Below the pieces are notes generated by a model. The model was not told the DNA's origin. It did no database searches and saw only the letters and a list, made by a program, of their open reading frames with translations. Shown piece after piece: positions 6,624 to 10,512 of a stretch of DNA of 10,512 bases. Location: positions 1-10,512 of the forward strand of contig JAIOTR010000395.1 of assembly GCA_021106665.1 (NCBI GenBank). The letters are read 5' to 3'. Within the stretch, counting starts at the first letter, position 1. Each line of letters begins with the position of its first letter. The position numbers were made by a program, and so were the translations under genes. This stretch comes from Bacteroidales bacterium (GTDB lineage: Bacteria > Bacteroidota > Bacteroidia > Bacteroidales > JAADJA01).

Positions 6624-9304
6624 TCTACTTCTGCTTTTTCTACACAAATTAATTCATGAATTTTAGCAGCTAAATCCTCTGGTTTAAATGGTTTTGCCAT
6701 GTATTCGTTCATCCCTGCTTCATGGCATTTCTTTGCTTCGCCTTTCATCGTATTGGCTGTCATAGCAATAATAGGTACTATGTTTCGCGGGGGACCCAAA
6801 TTCCTGATGATCCGGGTTGATTCATATCCATTCATTTCAGGCATTTCAATATCCATTAGGATTAGGTCGTAATTATTAGTGGTAACTTTTTCAACTGCGA
6901 TTCTACCATTCTCAGCAACATCTACATTAATATTTTTAATTAAGGATCTTAATTCCTCTGACGCTACCATAACATTAAAATCGTTGTCCTCTACCACTAA
7001 TACATGTAATCCGTTTAACGCTTGATCACATTCCTTAACTTTTTCTTTTTTGGTGTTTACTGAATGACCAATCTCATAAGGTATACTAAATCTAAAAATA
7101 CTGCCGTGGCCAAATTTGCTTTCCACAGTTATGGTACCATTCTGTAACTCAACCAATTGTTTCGAAATGGCTAAACCCAATCCAGTACCTCCATACTGCC
7201 TGCTAGTTTCACTATATGCCTGAGTAAAACTTTCAAATATGGTTTCCAGCCGGTCTTCAGGTATACCAATACCGGTATCCTTTACTTCAAATTCAATTAT
7301 AGCAATGCTATTTTTCTTTTCTTTTAGTCTCGCCAAGCCGGTTACAATTCCATTATCGGTAAACTTAATAGCATTACCGGCCAGATTTAATAGCACCTGA
7401 CTCAACCTTGTCGGATCACCAATGATCCATTCAGGCAGCCCTTCTTCTATAATACATTCCAGTTTGATCCGTTTTTCTTTTGCTCGGTACTTCAAAATAT
7501 CTTCAACTTTTTGAATCTCGTCTTCCAGTTTGAACAATGTATTTTCAAATTTAATTTTACCTGTTTCAAGACTTGAAAAATCCAAAATATCATTTATAAC
7601 TACCAGCAAATTCTCAGAGGATTTGTTAATGGCATCAAGGTATTTTTCCTGTGATTTCAAATGTTTGTTTTTCTGAAGGATTGATGTCATGCCAATTAAT
7701 GAGTTCATGGGTGTCCGAATTTCATGACTCATATTTGCCAGAAACTGATCTTTTACCTTTTGACTTTTTTCTGCACGTTTTTTTTCATTTTCAATTTGCT
7801 TCGATTTTAATCGAAGTTCATTTCTTGTTCTTCTTATAAAGTTTAATCTACTTAATAATCCAAAAACGAGTATCATCAATGCAATTCCTCCACCCATATA
7901 AAAATACTTCTCAAAATTCTGTCTATTCAATCTGGTTTCCTGGGTTGAGTTAATGGTATTTAATAATGCAATTTCCTGTTTTTTCTGTTGTGTACTAAAT
8001 TGTGTTTGTAAGTTTGCCAGTTTACTATTCTTTTCAATTGTAAAAAGTGAATCGTTCAGGGCGATTAATTTCGCCTGATAATGTACAGCACGTTCGTACT
8101 CACTGAAATATGATAACGCGCCAATAAGTGCATTGTAAGTATTTGACAGGTCTTGATAATTTCCAGTTTCTTCAGCTAAAATTACAGATTCTTCCAGGAG
8201 TGCTATGATATTGTCTGATGATTCAAAGAAATTTATTTCACCTTCCTGGTGTGATATTTTATTGGACTTAAGTAATTCAAAATAAGCTTCCGCAATATTA
8301 ATGGCAGTTACAGTAATTCCATGTTTGTCTCCAATTTGTTTTTTTATGTCAAGAGATTGAAAATAGTATTCGAGAGCTTCATGGAAATCTTTAATATCAA
8401 AATAAACCACACCTATATTGTTTAAACATCCTGCAATTTTCTTTTTATCATTGTATTTTTTAGCTATTGCTAAGCCTTTTTGATACGTTTCAATTGCCTT
8501 CTTGTATTTTGCTGTTTCTTCGTATATAATACCAATTTGAATATAACTTTCTATGATGGGTCTTTGTGCCTCAGATTTTTCATCCAGTTCAATGGCCTTT
8601 AGTTGAAATTCAAGCGCTTTTTCATAATCCTGAAGTCTTCGGTAAATCATACCTATATTACAATAGGCAATGCCCATACCTAAGTCATCATTTGTACATT
8701 CATAAAGATACAGGGATTCCACTAAGAATTCAAGTGATCCCTCAAAATTCCCTTTACTACTATAAACCAGTCCTATTAAACTACATGTTTGGGCCAATAT
8801 GCTGCTGTCATTTACTTTTTTCAAAAGTTCCAGCGATTTCTGAAAATAGTTCAGAGCGGTATCATAGGAGGCCATTGTGCGATGCATGGCTCCAATATTA
8901 TTTAATTGCCTGGCCATTTCCCGATTATCATTCAGTTCTTGACAAACATCATATGAAAGTTTATAATAATCAATGGCCTTCCGGTACTGGTTATTGTATT
9001 CATTATACAAACCCATATTTTCCAAAGCTTGTGCCTTCCCTATTTTGTAATCAATTTTTTCGGCAAGATACAAGGCCTCAATCGATCGTTTATTGCCTTC
9101 CTCTAATAAATTAGACTCTAAATAAGAATAGGCAAGATCATTCAAAAGATTAATCCTGCTGGTATCAGATTTTACCCTGATTAATTGCTGTTTGAGAAGG
9201 TTAATTTCATCTCGCTGAGAATAAGAATTTATGTAAATAGAAATAAAAAAAAGAAGTATTGGAATCCGAAAGAAATAAATATTATAAAATGAAAATATTT
9301 TCAT
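6620..9304 (-). CDS. TPR hybrid histidine kinase, all catalytic motifs intact (kinase 1)
   Basis: The 894-residue protein has an N-terminal signal sequence (1-29, ending INSYSQ). TPR repeats follow in strict 40-residue register from about 92 to 345 (repeat starts near 92, 132, 172, 212, 252, 292, 332), then a coiled coil and a membrane segment about 468-486. HisKA has H527 (FLANMSHEIRTPMN). HATPase has the N-box NLAGNAIKF (N644), DTGIGI (D676) and GGTGLGLAI (705-713). The C-terminal receiver (about 766-885) has D773, acceptor D818, T849 and K871. The TPR domain is predicted periplasmic and is the likely sensor, perhaps for a protein or peptide ligand. Internal phosphotransfer from H527 to D818 would be followed by transfer to an HPt, and one is encoded 66 nt upstream. 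AGGA lies two bases before the ATG. There is no promoter or terminator in the 66-nt gap, so the gene is probably in one operon with the HPt gene; kinase 2 follows by ATGA coupling. Confidence 0.93.
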   Translation of the reverse strand: MKIFSFYNIYFFRIPILLFFISIYINSYSQRDEINLLKQQLIRVKSDTSRINLLNDLAYSYLESNLLEEGNKRSIEALYLAEKIDYKIGKAQALENMGLYNEYNNQYRKAIDYYKLSYDVCQELNDNREMARQLNNIGAMHRTMASYDTALNYFQKSLELLKKVNDSSILAQTCSLIGLVYSSKGNFEGSLEFLVESLYLYECTNDDLGMGIAYCNIGMIYRRLQDYEKALEFQLKAIELDEKSEAQRPIIESYIQIGIIYEETAKYKKAIETYQKGLAIAKKYNDKKKIAGCLNNIGVVYFDIKDFHEALEYYFQSLDIKKQIGDKHGITVTAINIAEAYFELLKSNKISHQEGEINFFESSDNIIALLEESVILAEETGNYQDLSNTYNALIGALSYFSEYERAVHYQAKLIALNDSLFTIEKNSKLANLQTQFSTQQKKQEIALLNTINSTQETRLNRQNFEKYFYMGGGIALMILVFGLLSRLNFIRRTRNELRLKSKQIENEKKRAEKSQKVKDQFLANMSHEIRTPMNSLIGMTSILQKNKHLKSQEKYLDAINKSSENLLVVINDILDFSSLETGKIKFENTLFKLEDEIQKVEDILKYRAKEKRIKLECIIEEGLPEWIIGDPTRLSQVLLNLAGNAIKFTDNGIVTGLARLKEKKNSIAIIEFEVKDTGIGIPEDRLETIFESFTQAYSETSRQYGGTGLGLAISKQLVELQNGTITVESKFGHGSIFRFSIPYEIGHSVNTKKEKVKECDQALNGLHVLVVEDNDFNVMVASEELRSLIKNINVDVAENGRIAVEKVTTNNYDLILMDIEMPEMNGYESTRIIRNLGPPRNIVPIIAMTANTMKGEAKKCHEAGMNEYMAKPFKPEDLAAKIHELICVEKAEVE

Positions 9305-9370
9305 CGTCCTGATGCATTTTCGATTTATTAATACTGTTTCAGTTTATATTATTAAGTAAAAAGCGATGAT

Positions 9371-9736
9371 TTATTGATATGAATTGCTGGTTATGAAATT
9401 CTCCAATTCAGCTATTCCCTGGTTATTTAATTTAACAGCTTCAAAAGCCAACTCATTAAGTGAACTCTTATCTTTGCCCTCTTTGGCAATTTGTTCAATT
9501 TCTGCTAAAATATCTTTTAAACCCACAACACCAATATACTGAACCTGAGGTTTTAAATAGTGAGCTTTTGAACAGACCTCCTCCCAACTTTTCTCAATAG
9601 AAAAGTTTAGTAACTCATTAAAAAGGCTTGGTGCGGTTTTTAAATACATGTTAATGAAGTATACCATCTTGTCGGTATTACCTTTCGTAAATCCTTCTAG
9701 AAAGGTAAAGTCAATGATTTTGGTTTGCGGTTCCAT
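9371..9736 (-). CDS. HPt domain phosphotransfer protein
   Basis: This 121-residue all-helical protein contains the HPt signature AHYLKPQVQYIG, with the phosphorylatable His at H59, in the usual helix-turn-helix context. The preceding F/Y-rich helix (KMVYFINMYLKTAPSLFNEL) is also typical. Length and layout match stand-alone HPt proteins that shuttle phosphate between the receiver of a hybrid kinase and a response regulator. It lies directly upstream of two hybrid kinases on the same strand, probably as first gene of their operon, so it should connect D818 and/or D771 of the kinases with an acceptor such as the receiver at 3712-4089 or a DNA-binding regulator elsewhere. The start at 9734-9736 leaves a short leader of about 11 nt from the predicted promoter. 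Confidence 0.85.
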   Translation of the reverse strand: MEPQTKIIDFTFLEGFTKGNTDKMVYFINMYLKTAPSLFNELLNFSIEKSWEEVCSKAHYLKPQVQYIGVVGLKDILAEIEQIAKEGKDKSSLNELAFEAVKLNNQGIAELENFITSNSYQ

Positions 9737-9752
9737 CTTAATTAAGTTTATA

Positions 9753-9760
9753 CAAACATA
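9753..9760 (-). promoter_or_regulatory. -7 box of the HPt-kinase operon
   Basis: Read on the minus strand, this is TATGTTTG, a perfect TAnnTTTG, 16 bases upstream of the HPt start codon. As with the two secreted-protein promoters, no TTTG is found at the expected -33 position (near 9780-9784). The predicted leader of about 11 nt is short, which lowers confidence. Confidence 0.45.
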
Positions 9761-9774
9761 GCTATATTAATTAA

Positions 9775-9812
9775 TTTAGAATGAGTTTAAATAGTATTTA
9801 ACAATAATTTAA
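9775..9812. repeat. TTTAA repeats at 11-bp spacing upstream of the HPt gene
   Basis: TTTAA occurs at 9786, 9797 and 9808, exactly 11 bp apart, with an imperfect TTTAG one period earlier at 9775. The core TTAA and the period equal those of the GTTAA arrays, but the leading G is replaced by T and the phase to the -7 box differs by 3 bp. It could be a weaker site for the same regulator. The AT-rich context means coincidence is possible. Confidence 0.35.
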
Positions 9813-9834
9813 CTTAGCCTGGTGATTAGAAAGT

Positions 9835-9857
9835 AAAAAAGCCGCTTTAAAAGCGGC
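9835..9857 (-). terminator. Intrinsic terminator of the secreted-protein gene at 9901-10269
   Basis: The stem GCCGCTT (9841-9847) / AAGCGGC (9851-9857) has a 3-nt loop. Six A's to the left (9835-9840) form the U-tract of the minus-strand transcript. It separates the secreted-protein gene from the HPt operon downstream, so the latter needs its own promoter. Confidence 0.85.
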
Positions 9858-9900
9858 CTTTATATTCTTCTTAAATCCTATTATTATGATCCGGTATATA

Positions 9901-10269
9901 TCAATTGATCCTCACACACCTTACATATTTTAAAAGACTAGAAGCTCCATTTCTATTTGGTTGTAATGTGGAATAATTGCATTTATAAATTGCAGGTTTA
10001 TCTGGTGTTATTACTATCTCAGATGGATTCATAGGCTTCATAATATCATTAAATTCTAAAGATTTTAAAACTATCATTTCTGAAGTTTCGTTTTTATCTA
10101 CAGGAAGATAAATAAAATCAAGAATATGCACAATACCAGGATCAACATCTGCAACTGGTTTATCACGATTAGGTTTTTCTGTTTGGTAATCTGGCCCTCC
10201 CAGAATTTGGCTGTATCCAAGTGACCCTATCATCAGTGCAAGTACGATTAAAAAAGTTGTCTTTTTCAT
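9901..10269 (-). CDS. Small secreted protein of unknown function, paralog of the protein at 3064-3510
   Basis: I do not recognise the family of this 122-residue protein. Residues 1-20 form a signal peptide (MKKTTFLIVLALMIGSLGYS), then QILGGPDY, closely matching the start of the 148-residue protein at 3064-3510. The middle is divergent and lacks the first Cys pair of the paralog. Near the C-terminus, DKPAIYKC aligns with DKPYRC, and the two cysteines (C97, C118) are 21 residues apart, as are C117 and C138 in the paralog. A disulfide-bonded exported domain is plausible. There is no lipobox and no T9SS sorting domain. The gene is monocistronic, with a terminator at 9835-9857, a -7 box at 10313-10320 and a repeat array at 10334-10402. 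Possible roles, all inferred, are a secreted signal, a sensor ligand or an effector of the phosphorelay. Confidence 0.78.
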   Translation of the reverse strand: MKKTTFLIVLALMIGSLGYSQILGGPDYQTEKPNRDKPVADVDPGIVHILDFIYLPVDKNETSEMIVLKSLEFNDIMKPMNPSEIVITPDKPAIYKCNYSTLQPNRNGASSLLKYVRCVRIN

Positions 10270-10280
10270 TTTTTATAATT

Positions 10281-10294
10281 TTTAGTTAATAAAT
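10281..10294 (-). promoter_or_regulatory. Conserved leader element, second copy
   Basis: TTTAGTTAATAAAT is identical to 3521-3534 and keeps the same distance to the -7 box. It lies 12-25 nt upstream of the start codon of the secreted-protein gene. Confidence 0.5.
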
Positions 10295-10312
10295 CTATTT
10301 TCTATTCAAACA

Positions 10313-10320
10313 CAAAATTA
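10313..10320 (-). promoter_or_regulatory. -7 box of the second secreted-protein promoter (no -33 box)
   Basis: Read on the minus strand, this is TAATTTTG (TAnnTTTG). It lies 23 bp from the first in-phase GTTAA, exactly as in the paralogous promoter at 3553-3560. The expected -33 position carries the repeat array instead of TTTG, suggesting activation by a bound regulator. Confidence 0.55.
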
Positions 10321-10333
10321 AAGGCAAAATAGG

Positions 10334-10402
10334 GTTAAGCCTGTTAATGACTTGTTAAAAGACAGTTAAGAAGGTGTTAAAGATTAATTAATTATATGTT
10401 AA
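10334..10402. repeat. Second GTTAA array at 11-bp spacing
   Basis: Pentamers occur at 10343, 10354, 10365, 10376, 10387 (variant ATTAA) and 10398, all 11 bp apart, plus an extra GTTAA out of phase at 10334. Each in-phase unit lies exactly 6,760 bp from its counterpart in 3583-3642. ACAGTTAAG at 10362-10370 fits the recalled LytTR/AgrA repeat consensus. The sequence between pentamers is only partly conserved, as expected if the spacing is under selection. Confidence 0.72.
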
Positions 10403-10512
10403 TTTATCAATTAATCCTTTATGACTCAGCAATTAAGTGTACTTTTTATCGTGATTCAAGAATCTCATGAACTACGATTGAAATTTATTGTTTCTATGTA
10501 AAGAGTAATTTC

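Noticed and set aside
6624..6647. Eight-codon upstream start for kinase 2
   Set aside because: It adds MCRKSRSR before a clean signal peptide; the ATG at 6621-6623 forms a typical ATGA coupling with kinase 1.
8566..9114. 182-codon open frame on the + strand
   Set aside because: It lies wholly antisense to the TPR region of kinase 1, its translation has no domain or signal feature, and it has no promoter; a shadow of coding sequence.
10403..10512. Possible gene entering from the right edge
   Set aside because: All frames on both strands meet stops quickly; a minus-strand stretch of 15 codons to a TGA is too short to call.

Overview
The window comes from an AT-rich member of the Bacteroidota. 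Three things point there: a type IX secretion (Por) C-terminal sorting domain at the left edge, several promoters with the phylum's TAnnTTTG -7 box, and leaders without a clear Shine-Dalgarno sequence. TPR-containing hybrid histidine kinases and short secreted proteins with signal peptides ending in '..G(F/Y)SQ' fit the same phylum. A genus cannot be named from the sequence. No RNA gene, insertion sequence or CRISPR array was seen.

Left part (1-3045, + strand). The window opens in the C-terminal end of an exported endonuclease I family nuclease with a T9SS sorting domain. Next is a two-gene operon: a BlaI/MecI-type repressor and, with an ATGA overlap, a BlaR1-like M56 zinc metalloprotease. 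The protease has a long acidic coiled-coil C-terminus instead of a beta-lactam sensor. Two palindromes precede the operon; one is a perfect 20-bp palindrome filling the spacer of the predicted promoter. A bidirectional hairpin terminator closes this part.

Middle and right part (3046-10512). This looks like one signalling locus. On the minus strand, in transcription order, are a small secreted protein (9901-10269, own terminator), an HPt phosphotransfer protein (9371-9736), two tandem TPR hybrid histidine kinases (6620-9304 and 4086-6623, joined by ATGA) and a second small secreted protein (3064-3510). A single-domain CheY-like receiver (3712-4089, + strand) is divergent from the second secreted protein and meets the second kinase tail to tail.

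The most striking observation is that the two secreted-protein genes, about 6.8 kb apart, are diverged paralogs with near-identical promoter architecture. Each has a -7 box without a -33 box, and 23 bp beyond it a run of six GTTAA-type pentamers at exactly 11-bp spacing. Some repeats match the consensus recalled for LytTR-family regulators. A weaker 11-bp TTTAA run precedes the HPt gene. My inference is a multistep phosphorelay (two kinases, HPt, receiver) whose output includes a DNA-binding regulator, perhaps LytTR-type and encoded elsewhere, that controls the two secreted proteins and possibly the relay itself. The second kinase has a damaged ATP-binding motif, so the pair may work as an active/degenerate couple. 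The last 110 bases (10403-10512) hold no gene that I can support.
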